A DNA stretch of 64,000 bases, taken from NCBI GenBank assembly GCA_963575645.1, contig OY754464.1, positions 83,984,948 through 84,048,947 of the forward strand. The letters run 5' to 3'. The DNA comes from Xanthostigma xanthostigma. Taxonomy: Eukaryota > Arthropoda > Insecta > Raphidioptera > Raphidiidae. Position numbers and translations under genes: made by a program. Positions 23,001 to 34,048 of this stretch are shown piece by piece. Positions within the stretch are counted from its first letter, which is position 1. Each line of letters begins with the position of its first letter. The notes under the pieces were generated by a model. It was not told where the DNA came from, searched no databases, and was given only the letters and a program-made list of their open reading frames with translations.

Positions 23001-25519
23001 CGCCTCCACTGCCCGTTCCGAATGAGCCGGTCAAGAATTTCTCGCCGGTTCCTAGAAATCAAATCGATCATATTAATGCCACTGTCGGACATTTACTCGT
23101 TTTTAGAGTACCCGAAGTATGTTTTCACTACATGTGACTTCGTAATTTTGATTTACAATTTATCGAAAAAATTATAAACCCTTCTTGCAGGATACATTCT
23201 ACGATCCGGAAGACGGAAGTGCACGCAATTTGAAAATGACATTGTTGACCGGAGATCGTCAACCGATTCCGTCGAACAACTGGTTGCAGTTCGACAGTAA
23301 GAATCAAGAGTTCTATGGAGTGCCGTTAAAATCAGACACGGGCCCGCGCGAATATCAGTTAGTTAGCATGGACAGTGGTGGCTTAACGTCTAACGATGGC
23401 TTGATTGTAGTGGTTCATAAGCCGCCTCAAAGTTCCTTAAGATCATCCGTCGAATTCAGTATGACTTTAGAAGTGCCGTTCGAATCGTTTATGTACAGTG
23501 CTTCGATGAAACGGAAATTCGTTGAAAAATTAGCCGAACTATTTGGTGATAAAGACACAAATTCAATAATTATAAACGATATAAGTCCGGGATCAACAGT
23601 CGTCAGCTGGATCAACAGTTCGTTACCGACAGATATTTGTCCCAATACAGAAATTAAAATGCTTCGACAAATTCTACTTACCGATGACGAAATAGTCGAC
23701 GATCGAGTTCACAGCATTATGAGACCTGATTTCGATGTAAACGCTGTTAGTTTAAGACCAGTAAGTATCCTTGCAAGACGAAACTTGGTAAAATATTATT
23801 TAAGAACAGTTTTAAATTAATATTATTCATAAATATACAATAGGTTCGTTCCAAGTAGCCGTGAACGGTAATAAAACCGTACACAGTCTTGTCGCTGCGC
23901 AAGACTAACTTGCGCACTAGCTCAAAAATCGATACTGCGCAACACAGTCTTGCACAGTAACAAGACTGTGTACGGTTTTATTACCGTTCGCGGCTGCTTG
24001 GAACGAGCTTAATACCGTTGGATGTTAAAAATTTTTCAAATAAAATAACGATATTGTTTTGTTTCATCTAGGTGGGCGTGTGCCAAGGCGCCGGTACAGT
24101 CGTCCATCCTCCAGACATATTTATACCTGTTTCCGAAGACACGAGAACAGCCGGAGCCAGAGACGATTATTTCATAACGTTTATAATTCCAGGCGTTATC
24201 ATAATAACCATGCTACTTTTAGCCGGTATTGTGGCATGTGTACTTTACCGAAGAAGAAGACGGTCCGGAAAACTAAATGTCGGAGACGACGAAAGGCGTA
24301 GCTTACGAGCAAAAGGTATAATTTTGTGAGCAATTCGACACTATAAATAACATATCCCCTATATTATTAAACGAGCTAATCTTGTATCTACTTATGTACC
24401 TATGTCCCTAAATATTTTTTCGAAAACGGCCCTAACGATTTGGATGAAATTTACTGAAAAGGGATTTTCGGGGGCAAAAAATCGTTTTAGCTAGGTCTCA
24501 TCTCTCGAAAAAATCGTTTTCTTACAAATTTTATCAATATGAAAATCAATTTTTTGACGTATGAAAATACTTAAATAAATAAAATTATCGACCAATTTTA
24601 TTTATTGAAGAGTTCTAATCAGACGTTAATCAAAGATTTAAAATACTTAAATATTGTAAGTAGGTTTTGGAATTTTATACAAAATATTATGACAGTTAAT
24701 CTTTAATTACTATCCAAGTGAGACTTAAAATAAATACGTATTTGAAAGAAAGTTAAAAACAATTATTATTATAGGTATTTTATTTAACTTTCCGAGCAGT
24801 CACCCAGGTATTATTATATTATGTGAATACGATAATTTATCGAATAAGAAATAGAAAATTATCAGTTTCTATTCACAAAAACACGAGATTAATTTATTAT
24901 TTCAATTATAAAATTGCAATTTTTTGATATGACAAAAACGCTGCTCCCATGACAATTTGAAGTGTGACGTCAGACTTGTAGTAAACAAACACATGACTGT
25001 ATAAACACGACACACACATGGGAGTAAAAAACGAATCTCGTGTAAACTATACCTTGCGTTATTGCACTTATTTGTATACTGCAAAAATTACGTCACAGGT
25101 AAACGTGGCAGCTCGTGTTTTGAGTAAACTTAAAATTTTTAAGCTGAATAAAAATTTTATGACGATTTTAAAGTAAGAGTCAAATAGCCTATTGTTGGGA
25201 CTATTTTAAAGTGTATTTAATTCAACTGCATGTCTTGAATGATAGATAACGTTTCGGTTTTGTTATTTTAGGTATACCTGTCATATTTCAAGACGAGCTC
25301 GAAGATAAACCCGAACCGGGAAATAAAACGCCGATTATATTGAAAGAAGAGAAGCCCCCGTTGCCGCCGCCGGAGTATTCGAAAAGAGGTGACTCGCCCG
25401 AAGAAGAAGCGTTGTACCAACCTCCGCCGCCTTTTCCTGCCAGTAGAGACAGCGGTAAAGGTGTCCGACCGAAAGCAACGCCTACGTACAGAAAACCTCC
25501 ACCGTACGTGCCCCCCTAA
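13757..25519 (+). CDS. Dg: Dystroglycan (11 coding exons, ~1214 aa)
   Basis: Transmembrane receptor linking extracellular matrix (laminin G domains bind its glycans) to dystrophin inside the cell. Exons: 13757-14017, 15250-15576, 16409-16792, 18059-18574, 18986-19362, 20530-20667, 20748-21102, 22892-23116, 23191-23760, 24072-24315, 25272-25519. All introns are GT-AG and the frame stays open throughout. Order: signal peptide (hydrophobic core about 10-24), Ig-like domain, S6-like domain, furin-type RSRR (289-292), acidic stretch, Ser/Thr-rich mucin-like region (exons 4-5), Ig-like plus SEA-like unit (exons 6-8), a second such unit (exons 8-9) with the PGSTVV cleavage motif at about 995/996, transmembrane helix and RRRRR stop-transfer (exon 10), and a proline-rich tail with PPPEY and terminal PPPYVPP, the dystrophin WW/EF-hand ligand. 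The long fly form is of similar length (from memory). Exon 4 is in phase 0 at both ends and could be skipped. Confidence 0.95.
14164..14877. repeat. Long foldback element in Dg intron 1 (~714 bp)
   Basis: Nearly perfect palindrome centred at GTTGTTATAACAAC (about 14521) with arms of about 350 bp. Left end AGAGCTGGCTACGGAGAAAA, right end TTTTCTCCGTAGCCAGCTCT. No ORF of note. Its first 15 bp match, with one change, the ends of the foldback element at 16871-17743 in intron 3. Confidence 0.85.
15250..15576 (+). CDS. Dg: Dg coding exon 2: Ig-like domain end, S6-like domain start
   Basis: Acceptor TTTGTAG ending 15249, donor CATTAT|GTAAGC; 109 codons, phase 0. Contains [19 protein letters not shown], the typical second half of a dystroglycan Ig/cadherin-like domain, then [18 protein letters not shown] at the start of the S6-like fold. 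Confidence 0.9.
15676..16149 (+). mobile_element. Repeat E, copy 1, in Dg intron 2
   Basis: A ~475-bp repeat with near-identical copies at 48665-49142 and 54434-54891/56003-56028. It starts TTTATTCAACTCATGCGCG. An internal inverted counterpart (CGCGCAATTGTTGAATAAA) ends near 16072, followed by a shared ~75-bp extension ending ACTAGTTACGC. All three copies keep an open frame of about 70 codons (15799-16011 here) that has no ATG at its start. Confidence 0.8.
16409..16792 (+). CDS. Dg: Dg coding exon 3: S6-like domain, furin-type site, acidic stretch
   Basis: Acceptor TTTTTTAG ending 16408, donor GAG|GTAAGA; 128 codons, phase 0 both sides. Ends the S6-like domain (LPLIGWRV), then has AVSRSRRDL, a furin-type RXRR site (protein residues 289-292), then a run of Asp/Glu/Tyr. 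Confidence 0.9.
16871..17743. repeat. Long foldback element in Dg intron 3 (~873 bp)
   Basis: The left arm (16871 to about 17155) starts AGAGCTAGCTACGGAAATAG. The right arm (about 17497-17743) is its reverse complement, ending CTAGCTCT. Matching internal landmarks are GCGGTGGGTGTGAGAGTGG, TTGCCAGGCGTTTTAATTGG and AAAAGTAGTGCCAGG. The 124-codon frame at 16981-17355 is arm and spacer sequence and is not a gene. Confidence 0.85.
18059..18574 (+). CDS. Dg: Dg coding exon 4: mucin-like region, candidate cassette exon
   Basis: Acceptor TGTCAAG ending 18058, donor GCAGAG|GTAATT; 172 codons, phase 0 on both sides, so skipping keeps the frame. Rich in Ser, Thr, Pro, Glu and Val. It has a repeated peptide VPTVVERKE / VPTVVDRKE and a His-rich patch, then another acidic [11 protein letters not shown] stretch. 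Fly Dg also makes forms with and without its mucin exon; regulated skipping here is inference. Confidence 0.85.
18623..18921 (+). mobile_element. Repeat C, short form (copy 3), in Dg intron 4
   Basis: Almost identical over its length to copy 1 at 11315-11627, with the same ends (TTTTGACGTGATAACGTC and ACTTTACAGACAACCAATTT). It fills most of the 411-bp intron between the two mucin-like exons. Confidence 0.75.
18986..19362 (+). CDS. Dg: Dg coding exon 5: second mucin-like exon
   Basis: Acceptor TTTTTAAG ending 18985, donor TTAAG|GTGAGT; 377 nt, leaves phase 2. Very rich in Thr/Ser/Pro (for example [20 protein letters not shown]), the expected O-glycosylated stalk. The end, PATAGKVL, leads into the next Ig-like domain. 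Confidence 0.85.
19505..20440 (+). repeat. Repeat-derived region in Dg intron 5
   Basis: Opens with ACTAGCGGCCCTGTACGTGC and has TTTTTATAGATATAGATTG near 20395 and a reversed CACCTGGGTGAAATCGGGACG...CCGCTAGTT end at about 20410-20440, all related in style to repeat B. It contains a 111-codon frame (19693-20028) with two similar segments but no recognised domain. Probably a diverged transposable element or a composite of two. Confidence 0.45.
20530..20667 (+). CDS. Dg: Dg coding exon 6: second Ig-like domain, first part
   Basis: Acceptor ACCTTTTAG ending 20529, donor GGATT|GTAAGT; enters and leaves in phase 2. Encodes [13 protein letters not shown] and [15 protein letters not shown], typical of the Ig/cadherin-like domain near the dystroglycan SEA region. 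Confidence 0.9.
20748..21102 (+). CDS. Dg: Dg coding exon 7: Ig-like domain end and first SEA-like domain
   Basis: Acceptor AAATTACAG ending 20747, donor TCT|GTAAGT. Encodes [17 protein letters not shown], then a SEA-like fold ending [18 protein letters not shown]. The Gly-Ser cleavage motif of the later copy is replaced here by VPITFTW. Confidence 0.9.
21103..22891. other. Dg: Dg intron 7, AT-rich, with a tRNA-derived SINE
   Basis: Apart from the tRNA-like sequence at 21594-21664, no coding exon or RNA gene was found. The 179-codon frame that starts in exon 7 simply reads on into this intron to 21324. Confidence 0.5.
21546..21664 (-). repeat. tRNA-derived SINE
   Basis: On the minus strand, 21664-21594 reads as a tRNA-like head: acceptor-like GGGCGCC, A-box-like TGGCGTAATGGTTATG and a perfect B box GGTTCGATTCC. 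It is followed by a T-rich tail to about 21546. The anticodon arm is irregular, so it is a SINE rather than a working tRNA. Translated frames across it give the [18 protein letters not shown]-like pattern often seen across such heads. Confidence 0.65.
22892..23116 (+). CDS. Dg: Dg coding exon 8: linker and start of third Ig-like domain
   Basis: Acceptor TTTTCATAG ending 22891, chosen over the AG at 22898 because only the former keeps the frame (GTT TTA GTG TCG). Donor GAA|GTATGT; 75 codons. Contains GVGTCEAPP, whose Cys parallels GVCQGAG in exon 10, then the next Ig-like start [14 protein letters not shown]. Confidence 0.9.
23191..23760 (+). CDS. Dg: Dg coding exon 9: third Ig-like domain and cleavable SEA-like domain
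   Basis: Acceptor CTTCTTGCAG ending 23190, donor AGACCA|GTAAGT; 190 codons, phase 0. Encodes [16 protein letters not shown] (Ig-like) and a SEA-like fold with [17 protein letters not shown] then CPNTE. GSTVVSW corresponds to the alpha/beta processing site known in vertebrates (beta subunit starting SIVVEW), placing the cut at about residues 995/996, codons at 23590-23595. Confidence 0.9.
23843..24008. repeat. Palindromic MITE in Dg intron 9 (~166 bp)
   Basis: The arms contain GAACGGTAATAAAACCGTAC / GTACGGTTTTATTACCGTTC and TTCGTTCCAAG / CTTGGAACGA around a ~65-bp centre. The intron is only 311 bp, so the element fills half of it. Confidence 0.8.
24072..24315 (+). CDS. Dg: Dg coding exon 10: transmembrane helix
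   Basis: Acceptor TTTCATCTAG ending 24071, donor AAAAG|GTATAA; leaves phase 1. Contains the disulfide-partner Cys (GVCQG), transmembrane helix [20 protein letters not shown] and the basic stop-transfer [11 protein letters not shown], as in beta-dystroglycan. Confidence 0.95.
24418..24780 (+). repeat. Stand-alone copy of the repeat C 'interior B' segment, Dg intron 10
   Basis: Starts TTCGAAAACGGCCCTAACG and runs through TTTAGCTAGGTCTCATCTC and TTTTTGACGTATGAAAATAC, matching the middle of repeat C copies at 13013-13599 and 42874-43506. The repeat C ends are missing and an extra ~50 bp is present near 24575-24640. Confidence 0.7.
25272..25519 (+). CDS. Dg: Dg coding exon 11: cytoplasmic tail
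   Basis: Acceptor GTTATTTTAG ending 25271, stop TAA at 25517-25519. Encodes [32 protein letters not shown] and the terminal RKPPPYVPP, nearly the same as the vertebrate tail. The last PPxY is the dystrophin-binding site. Confidence 0.95.
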
Positions 25520-25993
25520 GTTTGAATCGACTATTAAATATCATACATAATAACACAAGGTGCCTTGCGCACTATGACAAGCCAAAGTAGCGCACTATGT
25601 ATCAATCATTCAAAAATTTTTCAATATCTTAATTTTATAATCACACTTCATCAGTTCTGGTGTTTATTTATCGTATATTATTTTGAAACGTTCATCGATA
25701 TTCCACGCCGCATCGTCATTTTAAAAGATCACTGAATTAGTTTATGTGCGACTGTTTAGAATGCTTAGAAATTTGGAAATTCTAGTCTATAGTGTCAATT
25801 TTCTGTGTTCTTTTTGCATCTCTGGAATTTTCAGTATATTTTCATTTTTAAACGACCTATTTTATTTTGATTTGAACAGTAATATTATAACACAACAGTG
25901 CTTGCTATATCCAAATATTACTCGACTCCGAAAAAATATTTTAGACTCTGACTAATACCAAACTCAGCCTTTCCTCAACATATATGTAGAGAA
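25520..25993 (+). other. Dg: Dg 3' untranslated/downstream sequence
   Basis: Presumed 3' UTR. No AATAAA before the transposon at 25994 was found; later AATAAA signals (for example near 26881 and 28691) are candidates. The 69-codon frame at 25746-25955 is not supported. Confidence 0.4.
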
Positions 25994-26847
25994 TATACAG
26001 ATTGTATCAAATCAAAACGGTCCATAGAACATTCTGTGTGTAAGACAGAGACGATATATAAAGCAGTAAGTAAGAATGAGATAAATGATCGCTAATAGTT
26101 ACTGTGGTTACGTAAATAAATAATTACGTACACTGTAAATCTTTTTACCAATTTATCAATTAAAACAACTAAACTGTAATATTAATTCGTATTATTATTT
26201 ATATCTGGTACAAAAATTTTAACAATACTTTTAATAATTAATTTATTAAATGTTCAAAAAGACCTCCACGTTCTGCCAAACAATATCCTAATCGATTATA
26301 AATATTTTCCCTCACACTGACTGACATCTCATGGTCAACGTACTGACATGCATTGGAAATCTGTATTTTCAATTCGTTCAAATTATTAGCTCTATTTTCT
26401 TAAAACCATAAATTTTGGATTTTACAAATCCCCATAAAAAAAAATTTTTTTGGAGATAGGCAACCATTTGATTCAAATTCTCGTATGACACTGCGAATTG
26501 TTATTTTAGACGGAGACAGTCTGTTTTCAAAGGCAGCTACAAATAAATTTATTATGTCGGCGGTTGAATTACCACCATTAAACCATTTAATTATTTGGAT
26601 TTTTTCCCGAACAGTATAAATAGCCATTTTATCAATAATTTCACTAGTGAATACTGACATTTGATAAAATTGTGATTTTTACTGTAGAAAACAAAGACGA
26701 TACTATCAGATTGTATAACCACAGTAACTAGCTATTAGCGATCATTTATCTCATTCTTACTTATTGCTTTAGTGCTTTATATAATATCGTCTCTGTCTTA
26801 CACACAGAATGTTCTATGGACCGTTTTGATTTGATACAATCTGTATA
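25994..26847 (-). mobile_element. Tc1/mariner-like element, internally deleted
   Basis: Long inverted repeats (TATACAGATTGTATCAAATC at 25994 mirrored at 26847, about 140 bp) end in CAGATTG/CAATCTG flanked by TA, the usual target for this group. On the minus strand 26660-26400 encodes the start of a transposase, MAIYTVREKIQIIKWFNGG, an N-terminal helix-turn-helix. Next on the same strand (about 26400-26250) come codons for a C-terminal piece including ACQYVDHEMSVSVRENIYNR and AERGGLFEHL. The catalytic middle is missing, so it cannot encode an active enzyme. Superfamily call is from the TA flanks and HTH style. Confidence 0.65.
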
Positions 26848-29800
26848 CATATTAACGAGCAGAGTTCTTGTCAGTACCTAAATAAAGTAAGTAGTACCCG
26901 AAGATTCGAATAATGAAATATTTTTTTATTCGATAATGAATTGAAATATTATATTAAACGAATCAACGAATATCACGTTGCTATAATCTCTTTGCAAGCA
27001 CTAGTATAAATTGTTTTTTAATTTTAAGTTTTTCATTTTTTTTTTACTTTTCTTGACGACATACCCAAGACTTGTAGAGCAAAGGCTGCCTCAGTCTGTT
27101 GGATAGTAGTAGTGGGATGACGTAATCCGGGGCGCACCTGTCAAATGATTGTTTGTATTAACATATTTTATCCAAAGGAACAAGGCAACCTCTACTAGCT
27201 TTGGGCGTACCTTAACGAAATTATACAAATGTTTTTTTCTAGTTGCATAATAATTGAAAAATCGTATTCAGTGTGAAAGATTTGATTTTTTTTTAGTTAG
27301 AATGAAAATATTACATGTATACCAATCGAATTCAGTAGGTATCATATTTTTATGGCAGTGGGTATACGATTGTTTCCCACGAATACGCAACATTTTTGTG
27401 AAACCCTTCGAACTACTCCGTGTTTAATGCCATAAATATCAAAACATGTCGTATCCACTGTCATAACGAATATGAAATTATTATCTCACAGTTTTATATG
27501 TACATTTTTTATAATAAAATATAAATGCTTTTTTTATTACATTTAAGTCGACCTTATACATAATTTCCTTTATAGAATATCATTTATACTATTATATATT
27601 AAATATTATTTTGTAATTATTGTTTCTTTACGCGAGTGTTGTATGTAAGTATATGTAAAATTATTTTATAAGAAAATATGGAAATTCCATTTTTTTATTT
27701 ATTTAAATATTAATTACAATAATTATTTTGTAATAATGAATTTGAGGCAACGAAAAATATTTATTAGTTTTGTCTCACTGCCATTTTATAGAACGATACA
27801 AGATGGATCGCATTCGACCGGCACATATCATGCGTTTATAACTGAACTGACGGGAACTATCCAGTGAGGGGGTTCGATGAAAAAAAGACTGCACCAATAC
27901 CTATGGCTCTAGGTAATCCCACGATCGTCGTGAACAACACAGTGAATAGAGTTTTATCATCGGCGTGTATTTTAAAAATAAATAAATTTAGCTTCATGGT
28001 GATCTCTACGCGATAAATCAAAGGACAATGCATCGATAGTTACATCTGAAACAGGCGTATCAAAATAAAAATAAGAAATGCGTTATTTATAAGTATGTTC
28101 CTTTTTGGTAGCCCCCTGACGCAAATTTTTGACTTTGAAGAACTTAAATAGGTTAACTTTGAATGGCCTGACTGCTTTCTATGAAGGTTCAGGATTGTTC
28201 AGGAATGTTGTGTGACATCTTCATAGTGTAATAATATTTTTTCCGCATCCATTCGTAGTTAGTTGTTTAAAGGCAACATTATTGTCGGTTTTAAACGTTC
28301 GTAAACATGATCCGAATCTGTTGAAATTTTTTATGAAGGGTTTATGAAGAACGGAACACAAAATAGTAATTTCAAGTATGTTGTATTTTCCTTGCAAGTA
28401 TCATAATATTTGGATAATGGAACAGTTTCACATTCGTGTTAAATCTTATCATATGGGCAATTATTAAATAGGTCTAATCAGTTATTTTATAGCAGATCAA
28501 ACGCCGGTGGAAATATTCCAAAAACCCGTAGTGTACTCATATATGTGTCAAAAAGAAATAAAACAAAAAATCTCCAATCTTAGTGTTGGTATCCATCTAT
28601 CGAATGAATTACTATTGAAATGTGAACGCACGATATGTGCTAGTTAGATGTAACCCACTTGGTATTTTGAATTCAACTGTCTTTTTGTATAATAAAGGAT
28701 TAAAAATTTAATGTTTTTAATACGATTTTCTCTTTTATATCTTTTAGATTTTTGTAAAACCAATTTTTGATTGATTTTTGATGAATTTTGAATTTTAAAT
28801 AGGCTCACTAACTTATAAGTACAAAAAAACAGTATATTAAAAAAATGTAGCTTTTGACAATGTAATGAATTGAAATCGTTTATGACATACTGCTGTATAA
28901 TTTCCGTGCGTTTAAAATAAAAGATATTTTTTACAGTAAAATTAGCATTTCTGTCGAATCATTCTTAATTCTTACTGCTATATTTCGATTACAAATTATT
29001 GCTATTCACTTTTTTCGTAAATAAAAGAAATGAAAATAACTAGTTTTGCCTCGTAATTAAAAGTTGTGAGTGCGTAAATGCTTTTTCTCATTGTTTTCAT
29101 TAGACAACTCAAGATCAAGCCACAAAATGCATATTATATGAAACGTTTTTGCACTTACCGATACAATCTCAGCGCCGATAAATCGGGCTTGTATCGGCGA
29201 GTGAAAAGCATTCCGTATGTACACTTGACAAGTTGACATGTCCCGATATTGTCATATCAGAATCGGCAACTACATGTCAGCCGATGAAAAAACGCTTCCT
29301 AATAATGAGAACGTTTTTTTTTCACTAATATACCTTAATAAATCGACTGCTTGCGCGAAAAAATAACATTTTTTTACTCAGTAATTTGTTTATTTCAGTC
29401 TACTATAAGAAAAGAATAGAGGATTCCAATTTTATAAAATTAAAAACTCAAAATAGACTGATTTCAGATAAAAAGAAGGAATATACATATTTAATTTGTT
29501 CGTTTGATATAAAATCAAAATAATATGATTTAAGCAATTGTTTTTTTATTTAAACATATTTAGGTAAATAATGACATCATAGGTTCAAGGTTCCTATGAA
29601 TCAGTAATATATTTATGTATGGTGTCGTCATACATTTTCTAGATGTGTCCAACATTTTCTGTAAATGGCCCAACTAATAACTGATACACGAGTCCTTTTT
29701 ATGTATTAATAATAATTTTTAATTGATATTACAATAGTGACAATCGTAATAATTGTAACACATGCGGTCATTAAATTAAAAAAATCGTTACTCTCCCGGA

Positions 29801-32491
29801 TATCATCACAAACCAGTCAATGGTTTTTAAGTAGATTACTTAATTATTACTATTTTGACTCTTTAGAGCTGCGTGTAATGTTTTTAGTTTTTAGTATTTT
29901 TGTACAGGTACATATTTTAACATTTCCAAAAACTAAAAATAATGTGTAACGATTTTTTATTGTTTTTGTAAAGCAACTCTAAAAGTTAATATTACCTGCT
30001 AAAAGAAAATGAATTAACCGCCGATAACTAATAATAAATACATACCTATAAATTATTTAGTGATATGTATTGCATTTCCCTAAAAATTTTAAACTTTTCG
30101 ACAATTCATGGAATAATTTTAGTTATTTCAATTAAAAAAAAATACCGGTAAATAATATTCGTAGCATCATAAAAAACAATCAACAATTCATAGAAACGAA
30201 TTACACAATTAAAAACATTGTTATGGATAATTGAATTTTATTTTCATATTCTGTTACGATTGTAACATGAACCCTTTGTCTATCAAAATATTATTTAAAT
30301 TAAATATTTAACTAATAAACTCCGAAACAGTGTTATCACATTATTTATCAAAGGTATCGTAACTGCAATCACAGTAATAAAATCAATAATGGAAGATAAC
30401 ATTTTCATGAATAACTTTGCCAAGTTCAATAACTAAAATATTACAAATTCTAGGAAATTTCTGCGAATATTGTCAAATATCAAATGTTCTTTTTTTTCAA
30501 AACAATTATTGTGATAGATACATAATTTGCTTTTTTATATTGTAGTTGATTTATTTTACTTCAATAACTTTTTGTACCATGTAATATAGTATGTGTTAAA
30601 TAAGTGATAATGATGATTAATAAACTCCTACCAATAATTATTATTTAAAATTGTTTAATTTCATTATCGAAGTAACAATAAACAGTAAATTATATAATTG
30701 TTTTTTTTTATCACTCACTCCTAAAATTCTTTCTATACTTTTTTATCAGGGATTTTCAAGTATATCAGTAGAAGAATAAGATTGAAGATTATAGACGCTT
30801 AACAGCTGAGGATATTAGCGGCTGGTCAAGTATAATAGTGAGTGGGTATATATTATAATAGTCACATAGTAGACGTAGGATACATAGCGATTTTTCTTTG
30901 TAATGATGGACGCTAAGACAACTGAAGTCATAATCGTCAATAACTAAAGGGGCAGCTTAACTGAAGCCCCTGCCAAAAAGAGGAAACTTTATTTTTCTTT
31001 CTGTTTGCTATCAAAACGCTGCATCAAATCAGTGAGTAGGATCTGTTTGGTATGAAATACAAAAACAATTAAAATACAAAACACATGTTTATTTTCTTCC
31101 AAGATACAACTTATCACAAAGAAAATTGAATTCAAAATCAAGCTTATTTATGCAAATTTAGCACCGATACTAAAAAAATTTATGTTTGGCAGCTAGAAAA
31201 AGATGCCATCTGTATTTCCGAAAAAATTATGATACATTTAAAAATAATTCAGATTATTCAATATTCATCTGTGAATTATCAGTTCATGTGAAACATAATC
31301 ATTGTAAAATTACACATACAGTTGTAATATTCTATGTTTAATATTCATCCAAAACAGTTCGGGATATTTGCAGTACAACGAGTGCTAATATTATTATTTA
31401 TTAAATATCTTTACAAGCAAACTATTGAAATTGTTAAAGTGTACGCAACCCTAACACATTGTTTTACAAAGCCGTAATTAATCAATCATCTAAAACTATT
31501 GCTTTAAAACCCAAATTTGGAGCACAATTCTTTAATTTAAATCTAATATCATTTTGCTATAACGACAAATAATCTCGAAATTAATTTTTTAAAATATTGC
31601 AGCAATCTGTCTGGCAGCAGTTAACAAAAAATTTGACAACTCAGTACGTTAAAAAAAAAATTAGATATCTAATAGCACTTGTATTACTTCTACATCAGTA
31701 CAAAATTCAAGGAATATTATGTTTTGTGCTATAAAAAAATTAACTGCTACTAAACATATTTTTAAATAGTTTTGCCACTCCCTCAATTTAATTTTTTTTT
31801 TCGTTATATTTTAAATCCCTTATGTACTGCAATTATCTATTTACACATATTTCATGTACTTATATAGCGGAGTTATATTTAAAATAGGATTAAAATATTC
31901 TTAACAGAACACTGGACTTATGTATCAACATTGTTTTAAAAATTATTTTTTCTTTTTTTCTTAATTTTGTACATGGACAAAATTAATTAAAAAAAAAACC
32001 ATTATAAAATAATAAACGGGGAGAGGGGTATTATTAGGTAGACAATTACATTGCATGCAATTTCTAAATCACTATATAAAAAAAATCCCCAGGTAAATAT
32101 TAATATTCCACGCATCAATATTATAGAATAACATAAGTAAATTAATTAATATAATAATAATAATAATATAAGATATGAAGAAAAGAACTGCCCTGACCAT
32201 AATTACATATATTTTTTTATTAATTATACTGCAGTAAGAAGAGTTAATATATCAGTGTCCACGCTCATCTATCTAACAGGCACTTCAACAAAAACAGACT
32301 TTATAATATAGGAGCCGTATTTTCTCTGGCGTGACACTTGTGCTTCAGCTCCTTCGAGGAAAAAAACAGACCGAAAAAGATTTTCAATTAAATCCTTCGT
32401 TGCATTGAATGTATGTAGCGTTTCAATGAAATACATGAGGCAGTTTGCATAAACAGAAATTACAAAGTAGTAATAAAAACAGTCAGACTGT
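26848..32491. other. AT-rich region between Dg and Rho1
   Basis: Holds the unassigned 3' ends of Dg (+) and Rho1 (-), which converge here. Several AATAAA/TTTATT sites exist on both strands, so neither end can be fixed. No additional gene, tRNA or clear transposon was seen. Short frames (for example 29057-29239, 29737-29949) have no domain. Confidence 0.5.
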
Positions 32492-33929
<1,438 letters not shown>

Positions 33930-34048
33930 ACATTCTCTACGCGGGCTCATCATTGAAGACAGTCGGCAACATGCGACAACTCGACAGTGAAGGCCATTTT
34001 GAGTGAATTTAGTGTCACGTGACTATAGCGTTCGAGCGCATTAAGCAG
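33930..34048 (+). other. lig: Candidate non-coding first exon and promoter of lig
   Basis: A locally GC-richer stretch with a CACGTG E-box (TGTCACGTGACT at about 34014-34025) ends in a good donor, AAGCAG|GTATAT (34048/34049). lig's first coding exon has a splice acceptor at 38401, so an upstream 5' UTR exon must exist; this is the best candidate seen. The start is not defined. Confidence 0.35.

Noticed and set aside
30945-30995. GGGGC...GCCCC hairpin as terminator or RNA element
   Set aside because: A 5-bp stem with a 12-nt loop is expected by chance; no context supports it.
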